The position numbers were made by a program, and so were the translations under genes. Positions 1-6,407 of a DNA stretch of 11,571 bases are shown here, one piece after another. The stretch is from Lachnospiraceae bacterium. Its GTDB lineage: Bacteria > Bacillota > Clostridia > Lachnospirales > Lachnospiraceae. The stretch spans positions 1 through 11,571 of the forward strand of contig JAAWLS010000044.1 of the NCBI GenBank assembly GCA_022798035.1, written 5' to 3'. Under the pieces are notes generated by a model. It was not told the origin of the DNA, did no database searches, and was given only the letters and a program-made list of their open reading frames with translations. Within the stretch, counting starts at the first letter, position 1, and the number at the start of each line of letters is the position of its first letter.

Positions 1-1145
1 GCAGTTTTCAGATTGTAAAAGATACCTACGGGTTAGATACAGGCAAGACAATTATCTCGGAAGAAGTAGTAAAAAGTTTCCGGGGAGAAGAAATTACAAA
101 ATACGATTCCAAGAACCGATACATTGAACTGGCAATTCCTCTGAAACAGGCAGGAACAGAAGAGAGTCAGGGAAGTCAGGGCGTGATGCTGGTCAGCGTG
201 TCCACAGACAGCATTATGCTGAATTATGATTATCTAAAAGATAACGCGCTGATTGTCGAGCTTGCAAATTTAGTGGTGATTTTTGGAATTGCTGTTTTCT
301 GGTCCAGGCGTCTGGTGCGTCCTTTTGGAAAGCTGACGAAATATCTGGAGGAAGTTCAGACAGAGGACGAGGAAGTACTAATGATTTCTGATTATACGGA
401 GACAGAGGCTATTTCAGACGCACTCAATGAGATGCGGGGAAGGATGCGTGTGATTGACGATTCCAGGCAGGAGTTTGTGTCAAATGTGTCCCACGAACTG
501 AAAACGCCCCTTACTTCCATGAAAGTGCTTGCAGATTCCCTGCTGGCTCAGGGAGACGCCCCGGTAGAATTGTACAAAGAATTTATGGGGGACATTGCAG
601 AAGAAATTGAGCGGGAGAATAAAATTATCAATGATTTGCTGTCTCTGGTGAAAATGGATAAGGCGTCCGGCAGTCTTGACGTATCGTCTGTAAATATCAA
701 TGACCTTCTGGAAATGATTATGAAACGGTTAAGACCCATTGCAGAGAAGCAGAATATTGAGCTGGTGTTGGAAAGCTTCCGTCCAGTCACTGCGGAAATA
801 GATGAGGTGAAACTGTCTCTGGCCCTTACAAATTTGGTGGAAAATGCCATTAAATACAACAAGCCGGAAGGATGGGTGCATGTTTCTTTGAATGCAGACC
901 ACAAATATTTCTTTGTGCGGGTAGAGGATTCGGGAATCGGTATACCGGAAGATTCTCTGGAGCATATTTATGAGAGGTTCTACCGTGCAGACAAGTCACA
1001 TTCCAGGGAAATCGGAGGAACGGGACTTGGCCTTGCCATTACGCGGAATGCTATTCTTATGCACCGCGGCGCTATCAAAGCCCACAGCAAAGAAGGGGAA
1101 GGAACGGTATTTACCGTCCGCATCCCATTGATGTACATTGTGTAG
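1..1145 (+). CDS. Sensor histidine kinase, 5' end missing
   Basis: The frame is open from base 3 to the TAG at 1143-1145, so the first ~380 residues seen are the C-terminal part of a membrane histidine kinase. The first methionine (183) is not the start, because coding sequence continues leftward to the edge. Visible order: an extracytoplasmic sensor remnant (about residues 1-80), one membrane helix (about 81-103, nt 243-311), a HAMP-like linker, then HisKA with VSHELKTPL. The phosphoacceptor His codon is at 492-494. The ATPase domain follows, with an N box (NLVENAIKYN), G1 (DSGIGIP), F box (FYRAD) and G2 (GGTGLGL). All catalytic motifs are intact. The family is PhoR/WalK-like. It should phosphorylate a response regulator, probably encoded just upstream outside the window. 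The stop overlaps the ribosome binding site of the next gene (TAGGAG), so the two are probably co-translated. The sensed signal is unknown. Confidence 0.93.
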   Translation, partial: SFQIVKDTYGLDTGKTIISEEVVKSFRGEEITKYDSKNRYIELAIPLKQAGTEESQGSQGVMLVSVSTDSIMLNYDYLKDNALIVELANLVVIFGIAVFWSRRLVRPFGKLTKYLEEVQTEDEEVLMISDYTETEAISDALNEMRGRMRVIDDSRQEFVSNVSHELKTPLTSMKVLADSLLAQGDAPVELYKEFMGDIAEEIERENKIINDLLSLVKMDKASGSLDVSSVNINDLLEMIMKRLRPIAEKQNIELVLESFRPVTAEIDEVKLSLALTNLVENAIKYNKPEGWVHVSLNADHKYFFVRVEDSGIGIPEDSLEHIYERFYRADKSHSREIGGTGLGLAITRNAILMHRGAIKAHSKEGEGTVFTVRIPLMYIV

Positions 1146-1148
1146 GAG
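1144..1148 (+). promoter_or_regulatory. Ribosome binding site of the GerMN lipoprotein gene
   Basis: AGGAG lies 6 nt before the ATG at 1155 and shares bases with the kinase TAG stop. This supports the chosen start and translational coupling of the two genes. Confidence 0.8.
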
Positions 1149-1154
1149 AAAGGA

Positions 1155-2147
1155 ATGGGAAAAAAGAGAATAAGTCTGTGTCTGCTGTGTTTGGTGTTCC
1201 TGCTGGCAGCGGCAGGATGTGGAAACAGACAGAAAGAGAACTCAGAGTATAAAATTTACTATGTCAACAAAGATAACACAAAGACCGTGGCGGTGGGATA
1301 TGAACCTGAGACGTCGGATACGCAGGAGATGATAGAAGAATTTCTGCGGAAACTTCTGCAGAATGTGAAGGGCCCGGATTACCGCAGGGCAATACCAAAG
1401 GACGTGAAACTGGAGTCCTGGAAACTAGACAGTTCTCAGCTGTACCTCTATTTCAGCAGCGCCTATATGGAGATGGACAATGTAAGCGAGGTGCTCTGCA
1501 GGGCAGCTGTTGTGCGGACGATGATTCAGATACCAGGAATAGACTGTATTTCCTTTTATGTGACGGATTCTCCGCTTATGGATGAGAACGGCAGTCTGAT
1601 TGGGCTGATGACGGCGGAGACTTTCATTGAGAATCCGGGAGAACAGATTAACACCATCCAGACGGCCAGCATCACACTGTATTTTTCCAATAAGGGAGGT
1701 ACAAAGCTGGTGCCGGAAGTGCAGGAGGTACACTACAGCAGTAATATTTCCATGGAAAAACTGGTGATGGAACAGCTTTTGAAAGGTCCCAAGGGAAAAG
1801 GAGAACGTTCTGCCATTCCAGAAAATACGAAACTTGTGAATGTGTCAGTGCTGGATGGCGTGGGATTTGTCAATCTAAACGAAGGATTTCTCAATCAGAA
1901 TTACGAGATTGCAGAACCTGTGGTAATTTATTCTATTGTCAACTCCCTGGCAGAGCTTCCCAATGTGAATAAAGTTCAGATTTCCGTAAACGGAGACAGC
2001 AATATGACTTACCGCGAGAAGATGAAGCTGAGCACCATGTATGAGCGGAATCTGGACTATGTGGACGAGAGCGCCCAGTCTCAGGAAGCCCAGATAGAAG
2101 AGGGAGACGAAAAAGTGATTATCAAAGAGGAGGAGTCAGGTGACTAA
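1155..2147 (+). CDS. GerMN-domain lipoprotein (two GerMN repeats)
   Basis: This is a 330-residue predicted lipoprotein. Its N-terminus has basic residues, a hydrophobic stretch and a lipobox-like LAAAGC with Cys22; position -3 is Ala rather than the usual Leu, which is slightly atypical. The mature part has two repeats of the GerMN type. Repeat one runs from about residue 33 (KIYYV) to 165, and repeat two from about residue 172 (ITLYFSN) to 290. Each carries a 'LL..GP.....AIP....L' signature (KGPDYRRAIP and KGPKGKGERSAIP). The tail is acidic (EEGDEKVIIKEEESGD). B. subtilis GerM also has two such repeats and works in sporulation and germination, but in actinobacteria the GerMN lipoprotein LpqB is encoded beside the MtrB kinase. 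Position directly after a kinase suggests an accessory sensor role here; that is inference. It is probably anchored on the outer face of the membrane. Confidence 0.85.
   Translation: MGKKRISLCLLCLVFLLAAAGCGNRQKENSEYKIYYVNKDNTKTVAVGYEPETSDTQEMIEEFLRKLLQNVKGPDYRRAIPKDVKLESWKLDSSQLYLYFSSAYMEMDNVSEVLCRAAVVRTMIQIPGIDCISFYVTDSPLMDENGSLIGLMTAETFIENPGEQINTIQTASITLYFSNKGGTKLVPEVQEVHYSSNISMEKLVMEQLLKGPKGKGERSAIPENTKLVNVSVLDGVGFVNLNEGFLNQNYEIAEPVVIYSIVNSLAELPNVNKVQISVNGDSNMTYREKMKLSTMYERNLDYVDESAQSQEAQIEEGDEKVIIKEEESGD
2128..2142 (+). promoter_or_regulatory. AGGAGG ribosome binding site and GTG start of comEC
   Basis: AGGAGG at 2128-2133 lies 6 nt before GTG at 2140-2142, inside the last codons of the lipoprotein gene. 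The frames overlap by 8 bp (GTGACTAA holds both the start and the TAA stop). This decides the GTG start and indicates translational coupling. Confidence 0.8.
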
Positions 2148-4557
2148 TCGAATTGTCTGCTGCCTGACAATTTCTCTTCTTTTGGGAATTCTCTTTGAGC
2201 GGGAGAAGAGCTTGTGGCTTTTGACAGGAATGACGGCTCTTTTGCTTTACACAGGTATTGTAACTGCAGGAAAACAGGAGAAAGCCTGGAGAATTATCTT
2301 GCTGCGGAGTACAGCCTGTATGCTCAGTTTTGGCTGTGGGGCAGTTCATGGAGGCTCCCAGGCAAGACTGCAGGACAATCTTGAGACTCTTCTGCAGGAG
2401 GGAGATAAGATTACTGTCTGGGGAGAGGTTTCCAAAAAAGAAGAAAAGTCAGGGAAATATCTTTATTATCTGAAAGACACCCGGATACTTGTGGGTGATA
2501 TCGTCTATCCCGGTTATGGGATTCTCGTGGAATTCAGCCCATTCCGCCTCGGTGCAGAATGGAAGCATTACAATTCTGACATGCATATTCAGCCAGGAAA
2601 TATTCTGAAAGTGAATGGAGAATACGCATCATTTCAAATTCCCCGAAACGAGGGAAATTTCAATGAAAAACAATATTATCAAAGTAAAAAAATAGGATTT
2701 CGCCTGTATGCGCTGGAGAAAGCATCGGTGTATGGGAAAGGGAGCCGGTATGCGGCTTTTTTGGAAAAACTGCGTCAAAATTTGAAGGATGTGTATCTTA
2801 GATGCATGTCTGAAAAAGATGCAGGGCTGATGGCCGATATGACGCTGGGAGACAAATCTCTGCTGGAGAGTGAGGTGAAAGAACTATATCAGAAAGCAGG
2901 GATTTCCCATATTCTTGCCATTTCCGGCCTGCATGTATCTTTGTTTGGAATGGGAATCTTTCGTCTGCTTCAAAAATGTTCCTGCCCTGGAACGTTGAGT
3001 GCAATGCTGTCTGGGGGAATCGTCTGGAGTTTCGGTATGCTGTCTGGGATGGAGATTTCCACGAAACGGGCAGTCTTTATGTTTTTTCTGATGATGGCGG
3101 CACGAATTCTGGGATACAGCTATGATTCCGTGACAGCCTTAAGTGTCAGTGCATTTCTTCAGTTGTGGGAAAATCCTTTCGTTTTGGAATATGCCGGATT
3201 TCTATTTTCTTACAGCGCCGTTTTAGGTGTGACGGTAGTCTCTGCTGTGGTAAGAAAATCTTTTTGGCAGAAAAAACCTGGAGAGAGGAAGACGAAAGAA
3301 GAAAAAAGGTGGATTGGGCTGTGGAAGCAGGCAGGAGCCGGAATAGGAAATACACTTTTTGTAAGTTTCTGCATTCAGACGACCGCACTGCCTTTAACGC
3401 TCTGGTTTTACTATGAGGTGCCTTGCTATAGTGTGATAGTCAACGGGTGTATTCTGCCATTTTTGGGGGTCTTATTGAGCATGGGAGTGTTTGGAGCATT
3501 AGCAGGATGGATGTGCCCCCGGGCAGGAGTAATTCTGCTTACGCCTGTTGGGTGGATGCTCAGGGGAAATGAGTGGATTTGTCAAAAATTCTCAAGCCTG
3601 CCTGGCGCAGTTTGGATTTTGGGGAAACCCAAAATTCAGCAGATGATACTGTATTATCTGATTCTTATAGTGATTTTGTGGCTTCTCTGGAAAGGAAAGG
3701 GCAGAAAATGGCTGACAGGACTTTGCATTGGGCTGATTTTTTTGACAGCAGGTGAAAAACCGCAGTTTGAAATTGCGGCGCTGGATGTGGGACAGGGAGA
3801 CGGAATTTTTATCGGAACAAAAGAGGGAGAATATTTTTTTCTGGATGGAGGCAGCAGCGACGTGAATCAGGTGGGAAAATACAGGATTCTGCCCTTTTTG
3901 AAATCCAGAGGCATTTCCTCCATAACAGGATGGATTGTGTCCCACGCAGATATGGACCATGTCAGCGGATTAAAGGAATTGTTGGAAGGAGGGTATGAAA
4001 TCAAATATTTGATTGTGGCCGAAAATAGCAGAGAGGATGAGGCGCAAAAAGAACTGAGCAAATTGGCAGAAAAGGCAGGATGTGAGATTGTGTCTGCTGC
4101 GCCGGGAATGCAGTTTGGAACTTCCAGCGCAGTTTTTACCGTTCTGCATCCCGATAATCTGCAGGAAAGGGGAGGGACATGGGACAGAAACGAGAATTCC
4201 CTGGTAATCTCTTTGAAATATCAGAATTTTACGGCTTTGTTTACCGGAGATATCGGGACAGAGCAGGAAGAAAGACTGCTGAGAGAACAGAAGGTGGGGA
4301 GTGTTGATTTCTACAAAGCGGCCCATCACGGTTCCAACGGCTCAAACAGTCAGGAATTTCTGAAAGCGCTGAGTCCCAGGCTGACAGTGATATCCTGTGG
4401 AAAGAGAAATTCCTATGGACATCCGGGAAAAGAAGCCCTGGAGCGGATGCGGCGCATAGAAAGTGCAGTGTACTGTACGATGAACCGAGGGCAGATTTCA
4501 GTAAAGGCGGATAATGGAAATATCCAGGTTCAGTCTGTTTTGCCGGAAGAAAATTGA
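2140..4557 (+). CDS. comEC: ComEC/Rec2-family DNA uptake channel with metallo-hydrolase domain
   Basis: This 805-residue polytopic membrane protein has full-length ComEC architecture. An N-terminal block has about three membrane helices (residues ~4-71) followed by a DUF4131-like soluble region. The Competence core starts near residue 230 (DMTLGDKSLL, then ISHILAISGLHVSLFG) with multiple helices to about residue 535. The C-terminal metallo-beta-lactamase domain starts at ALDVGQGDG (~547). Its metal ligands look complete: H602-A-D604-M-D606-H607, D704 in TGDI, H729/H730 in AAHHGSNG and H761 in YGHPGK. ComEC forms the inner-membrane pore for single-stranded DNA entry, and the hydrolase domain is thought to degrade the non-transported strand. 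No comEA is visible upstream; its usual place is taken by the kinase-lipoprotein pair. Whether the organism is naturally competent cannot be told from the window. Confidence 0.95.
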   Translation: MTNRIVCCLTISLLLGILFEREKSLWLLTGMTALLLYTGIVTAGKQEKAWRIILLRSTACMLSFGCGAVHGGSQARLQDNLETLLQEGDKITVWGEVSKKEEKSGKYLYYLKDTRILVGDIVYPGYGILVEFSPFRLGAEWKHYNSDMHIQPGNILKVNGEYASFQIPRNEGNFNEKQYYQSKKIGFRLYALEKASVYGKGSRYAAFLEKLRQNLKDVYLRCMSEKDAGLMADMTLGDKSLLESEVKELYQKAGISHILAISGLHVSLFGMGIFRLLQKCSCPGTLSAMLSGGIVWSFGMLSGMEISTKRAVFMFFLMMAARILGYSYDSVTALSVSAFLQLWENPFVLEYAGFLFSYSAVLGVTVVSAVVRKSFWQKKPGERKTKEEKRWIGLWKQAGAGIGNTLFVSFCIQTTALPLTLWFYYEVPCYSVIVNGCILPFLGVLLSMGVFGALAGWMCPRAGVILLTPVGWMLRGNEWICQKFSSLPGAVWILGKPKIQQMILYYLILIVILWLLWKGKGRKWLTGLCIGLIFLTAGEKPQFEIAALDVGQGDGIFIGTKEGEYFFLDGGSSDVNQVGKYRILPFLKSRGISSITGWIVSHADMDHVSGLKELLEGGYEIKYLIVAENSREDEAQKELSKLAEKAGCEIVSAAPGMQFGTSSAVFTVLHPDNLQERGGTWDRNENSLVISLKYQNFTALFTGDIGTEQEERLLREQKVGSVDFYKAAHHGSNGSNSQEFLKALSPRLTVISCGKRNSYGHPGKEALERMRRIESAVYCTMNRGQISVKADNGNIQVQSVLPEEN

Positions 4558-4585
4558 CATCCTTAAGTGCGTCTGGTAGTATAAT
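4554..4585 (+). promoter_or_regulatory. Putative sigma-A promoter for holA, -35 inside the comEC stop
   Basis: A perfect TTGACA at 4554-4559 shares bases with the comEC TGA stop. Two -10 choices exist. TAGTAT at 4577-4582 has a 17-nt spacer and an upstream TGG that fits an extended -10. The consensus TATAAT at 4580-4585 has a 20-nt spacer, which is longer than normal. Either would start transcription around 4588-4593, giving a leader of about 90 nt before holA. Confidence 0.55.
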
Positions 4586-4655
4586 CAGGAAGAAATTGTG
4601 CCAGGACCTGCTGCGATTACATTTAGCGGGGCAGGGTCTGGCAGTATAGTCAGGA
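4571..4655 (+). repeat. Pair of 20-bp direct repeats in the holA leader
   Basis: GTCTGGyAGTATArTCAGGA occurs at 4571-4590 and again at 4636-4655. The copies are identical at 18 of 20 positions and 65 bp apart. Copy one covers the putative -10 region. Copy two lies in the untranslated leader, and its first eight bases form part of the right arm of the 4599-4643 hairpin. It may be a duplicated promoter segment or paired operator; no known protein site is recognised. Confidence 0.7.
4599..4643 (+). other. Imperfect inverted repeat / hairpin in the holA leader
   Basis: TGCCAGGACCTGC (4599-4611) and GCAGGGTCTGGCA (4631-4643) pair at 11 of 13 positions around a 19-nt loop. No T-tract follows on the plus strand, so it does not look like a simple intrinsic terminator. 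It could be a leader structure or a protein site. Confidence 0.5.
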
Positions 4656-4667
4656 TGTAGATGTTAA

Positions 4668-4673
4668 AAGGAG
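4668..4673 (+). promoter_or_regulatory. Ribosome binding site of holA
   Basis: AAGGAG lies 9 nt upstream of the ATG at 4683, supporting that start. Confidence 0.8.
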
Positions 4674-4682
4674 CAGGCACGT

Positions 4683-5657
4683 ATGAAAGGCATTGATGAG
4701 GATATCAAAAAAGGCAGTTTCCTGCCGGTTTATCTGCTGTACGGAGAGGAAGCTTATCTGAAAAAACAGTATGGACAAAAATTAAAACATGCTTTAGTTT
4801 CTCAGGAAGATACTATGAACGCATCGTTTTATGAGGGAAAAGGGATTCATCCAGGAGAGATTATCGACTTGGCGGAGACACTTCCTTTTTTTGCAGAGCA
4901 TCGGCTTATTTTTATAGAGAATAGTGGATTTTTTAAAGGTTCCTGTGAAGAGATGGCGGATTACATGAAACATATTGCAGAGAGCACATGTTTTGTGTTT
5001 GTGGAGGATGAGATAGATAAGCGCAGCAAAATGTATAAGGCGGTCAAGAATGCCGGGCGGGCGGTGGAGTTCACCAGACAGAAAGAGACTCTTTTGGTAC
5101 AGTGGATTCTGACCAGGCTGAAACGGGAAAATAAGAAAATCACACAGCCTGTCATGCAGCTTTTTCTGGAAAAGACGGGGAACGACATGGAAAATATCGA
5201 CAAGGAGCTGGAAAAGCTGTTCTGTTATACGCTGGGGAGGGAAATTATCACCCAGGAGGATGTGGAAGCAGTCTGTACCGTTCAGATTACCGGAAAAATC
5301 TTTGAGATGGTGAATGAGATAGCAGAGGGAAAGAAAAAACATGCCATGGAGCTCTACTATGATTTGCTTGCGCTGAAAGAACCTCCTATGCGGATATTGT
5401 TTCTCATCGGGAGACAGTTTCAGATTCTGTTGCAGGTGAAAGACCTGCAGAGCCAGGGATATGACAAAGGTTTCATTGCATCGAAAGCGGGAGTTCCGGA
5501 ATTTGCTGTGAGAAAACATATGGCGCAGGCCAGAGGATTTACGGTGGAACAGCTGAAAGAGGCGGTTGCCAACTGCGTACAGGCGGAAGAGGATGTAAAG
5601 ACAGGAAATATGAACGACAAAATGGCTGTGGAGCTGCTGATTGCAGCTAAGGTTTGA
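4683..5657 (+). CDS. holA: DNA polymerase III subunit delta
   Basis: This 324-residue protein has the normal length and organisation of the delta subunit of the clamp loader, which opens the beta sliding clamp and loads it on primed DNA. The N-terminus has the family's PVYLLYGEEAYL segment (about residues 15-26), an AAA+-like fold without a working Walker A motif. The middle contains the MENIDKELEKLFCYTLGREI helical region and TGKIFEMVNEIAEGKK. The C-terminal collar domain contains ILFLIGRQFQILLQVKDL and GFIASKAGVPEFAVRKHMAQA. The placement after comEC and before rpsT matches B. subtilis yqeN, which supports the call. It appears to have its own promoter and leader rather than relying only on read-through from comEC. 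Transcription should end at the 5750-5806 terminator. Confidence 0.95.
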   Translation: MKGIDEDIKKGSFLPVYLLYGEEAYLKKQYGQKLKHALVSQEDTMNASFYEGKGIHPGEIIDLAETLPFFAEHRLIFIENSGFFKGSCEEMADYMKHIAESTCFVFVEDEIDKRSKMYKAVKNAGRAVEFTRQKETLLVQWILTRLKRENKKITQPVMQLFLEKTGNDMENIDKELEKLFCYTLGREIITQEDVEAVCTVQITGKIFEMVNEIAEGKKKHAMELYYDLLALKEPPMRILFLIGRQFQILLQVKDLQSQGYDKGFIASKAGVPEFAVRKHMAQARGFTVEQLKEAVANCVQAEEDVKTGNMNDKMAVELLIAAKV

Positions 5658-5749
5658 TAAAAGCATATGTGCATTGGATAAGAGAAAATGAATCCTTTTG
5701 ACCTGCCGCTTCCCATGGCCGCTTCCTGCGGCGTATTTGCTCTGCATAA

Positions 5750-5806
5750 GTCTGCGCATAAAAAAGAAGCCGACTGACGGTATCGGCTTCTTTTTTATGC
5801 GCAGAC
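5750..5806. terminator. Bidirectional intrinsic terminator, 24-bp perfect inverted repeat
   Basis: Left arm 5750-5773 and right arm 5783-5806 are perfect reverse complements around a 9-nt loop (5774-5782). The inner core GAAGCCGA/TCGGCTTC is followed by T6 on both strands, so it can end both holA (plus) and rpsT (minus). Pairing continues past the A/T tract for another ten bases (GTCTGCGCAT), which is unusual. CATAA (5745-5749) can pair further with TTATG (5809-5813) across a two-base bulge. Confidence 0.9.
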
Positions 5807-5819
5807 CTTTATGAAAAGT

Positions 5820-5837
5820 TTGCTGTTGATACAGCAA
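5820..5837. other. Small perfect hairpin in the rpsT 3' region
   Basis: TTGCTGT (5820-5826) and ACAGCAA (5831-5837) form a 7-bp perfect stem with a 4-nt loop. It would be in the rpsT transcript, just ahead of the large terminator. No T-tract follows on either strand. Confidence 0.5.
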
Positions 5838-5845
5838 TGCGCAAC

Positions 5846-5862
5846 AGGGAAAAATATTCCCT
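5846..5862. other. Second small hairpin downstream of the rpsT stop
   Basis: AGGGAA (5846-5851) and TTCCCT (5857-5862) form a 6-bp stem with a 5-nt loop, 22 nt past the rpsT stop on the minus strand. It may help stabilise the mRNA 3' end; that is inference. Confidence 0.4.
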
Positions 5863-5883
5863 CTTTCATTTCTTATATATAAA

Positions 5884-6147
5884 CTAAGCAAGTTTGTTTA
5901 CAGCTTTGGTCAAACCGGAAACTTTTCTGGCAGCGTTATTCTTGTGATATACGCCTTTAGAAGCAGCTTTGCTGATTTCAGAAATAGCAGCTGTCAATGC
6001 CTGTTGTGCAGTTTCCTTGTCGTTTGCTGCGATGGCAGCTTCTACCTTCTTAATAGAAGTCTTAACCGCAGATTTAATTGATTTATTGCGGGCTGTTCTG
6101 GTCTTAGTTACCAGAATACGCTTTTTTGCTGATTTAATGTTAGCCAA
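5884..6147 (-). CDS. rpsT: 30S ribosomal protein S20, TTG start
   Basis: This is an 87-residue basic protein that binds 16S rRNA in the small subunit body. The N-terminus read from TTG at 6147-6145 is MANIKSAKKRI, the classic S20 start, followed by RTARNKSIKSAVKT and, near the C-terminus, ASKGVYHKNNAARKVSGLTKAVNKLA. The length fits the family. The frame is open upstream to another TTG at 6267, but that 40-codon extension is not real, because the promoter lies inside it and S20 begins at MANIKS. A strong GGAGG at 6160-6156 is 8 nt from the TTG. E. coli rpsT also uses UUG, tied to post-transcriptional autoregulation; whether this holds here is inference. The gene is convergent with holA and divergent from gpr, as in B. 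subtilis. Confidence 0.96.
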   Translation of the reverse strand: MANIKSAKKRILVTKTRTARNKSIKSAVKTSIKKVEAAIAANDKETAQQALTAAISEISKAASKGVYHKNNAARKVSGLTKAVNKLA

Positions 6148-6155
6148 TCCGTACA

Positions 6156-6160
6156 CCTCC
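6156..6160 (-). promoter_or_regulatory. Ribosome binding site deciding the rpsT TTG start
   Basis: On the minus strand GGAGG is followed by TGTACGGA and then TTG. The 8-nt spacing and the MANIKSAKKRI product fix the start at 6147. Confidence 0.9.
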
Positions 6161-6238
6161 AATTTTTGTGAAATATGTGATGATTCCGATGTTTCATTAA
6201 AGCCGGACACGGACGTTCTAATGTAAACATACTCATAC

Positions 6239-6267
6239 ATTTTAGAACGAATTTTTCCGTCTGTCAA
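6239..6267 (-). promoter_or_regulatory. Sigma-A promoter of rpsT
   Basis: On the minus strand there is a perfect TTGACA (6267-6262), a 17-nt spacer and TAAAAT (6244-6239), matching 11 of 12 consensus bases. Transcription should begin near 6232, leaving a leader of about 85 nt before the TTG start. Confidence 0.88.
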
Positions 6268-6295
6268 TACATATTTCGGAATCTTTTGTAAAAAA

Positions 6296-6360
6296 TAGTA
6301 ACAGTTCAGCCAGCCGGAATAAATTGAGGAAACTCCCGGGTTGGACTGTTGCTGTTATTA
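6296..6360 (-). terminator. Large hairpin with T6 on the minus strand, between gpr and rpsT
   Basis: The outer arms 6296-6304 and 6352-6360 pair over 9 bp with one G-U. An alternative pairing joins 6300-6310 to 6340-6350 over 11 bp with two G-U pairs. Inside is a GAG-GAAA-CTC mini-hairpin (6326-6335). On the minus strand the outer arm runs straight into TTTTTT (6295-6290), the layout of an intrinsic terminator. No annotated minus-strand gene lies upstream, so it may insulate rpsT from antisense transcription or end a small RNA. It could instead be a leader element for gpr. Confidence 0.5.
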
Positions 6361-6395
6361 CACGATTGATAAATGGTGACTGAAAACATAATCTT

Positions 6396-6400
6396 GGAGG
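6396..6400 (+). promoter_or_regulatory. Ribosome binding site of gpr
   Basis: GGAGG is 7 nt before the ATG at 6408. No convincing sigma-F or sigma-G promoter was identified by eye between 6270 and 6395. Confidence 0.85.
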
Positions 6401-6407
6401 GATATTT

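Noticed and set aside
3165..3416. Plus-strand 83-codon frame inside comEC
   Set aside because: It is an out-of-frame reading within the intact ComEC membrane core, with no ribosome site. It is a shadow.
5688..5777. 29-residue plus-strand frame downstream of holA
   Set aside because: There is no good ribosome site, its last codons are the left arm of the terminator, and it resembles no family. A short GCCGC/GCGGC hairpin (5718-5732) inside it has no T-tract either.
4794..5891. Long minus-strand open frame of 365 codons opposite holA
   Set aside because: It lies opposite a clear holA gene and has a His/Cys/Phe-rich composition, with no domain I recognise and no ribosome site. It is an antisense shadow.
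6228..6241. Plus-strand CATACTC and CATACATT boxes resembling sigma-G or sigma-E -10 elements upstream of gpr
   Set aside because: No matching -35 box at the required spacing was found, and the boxes coincide with the rpsT promoter, so a gpr promoter cannot be claimed.
6148..6267. 40-codon N-terminal extension of rpsT to a TTG at 6267
   Set aside because: The rpsT -35 and -10 boxes lie inside it, and S20 proteins begin at MANIKS, which follows a strong GGAGG and TTG at 6147.
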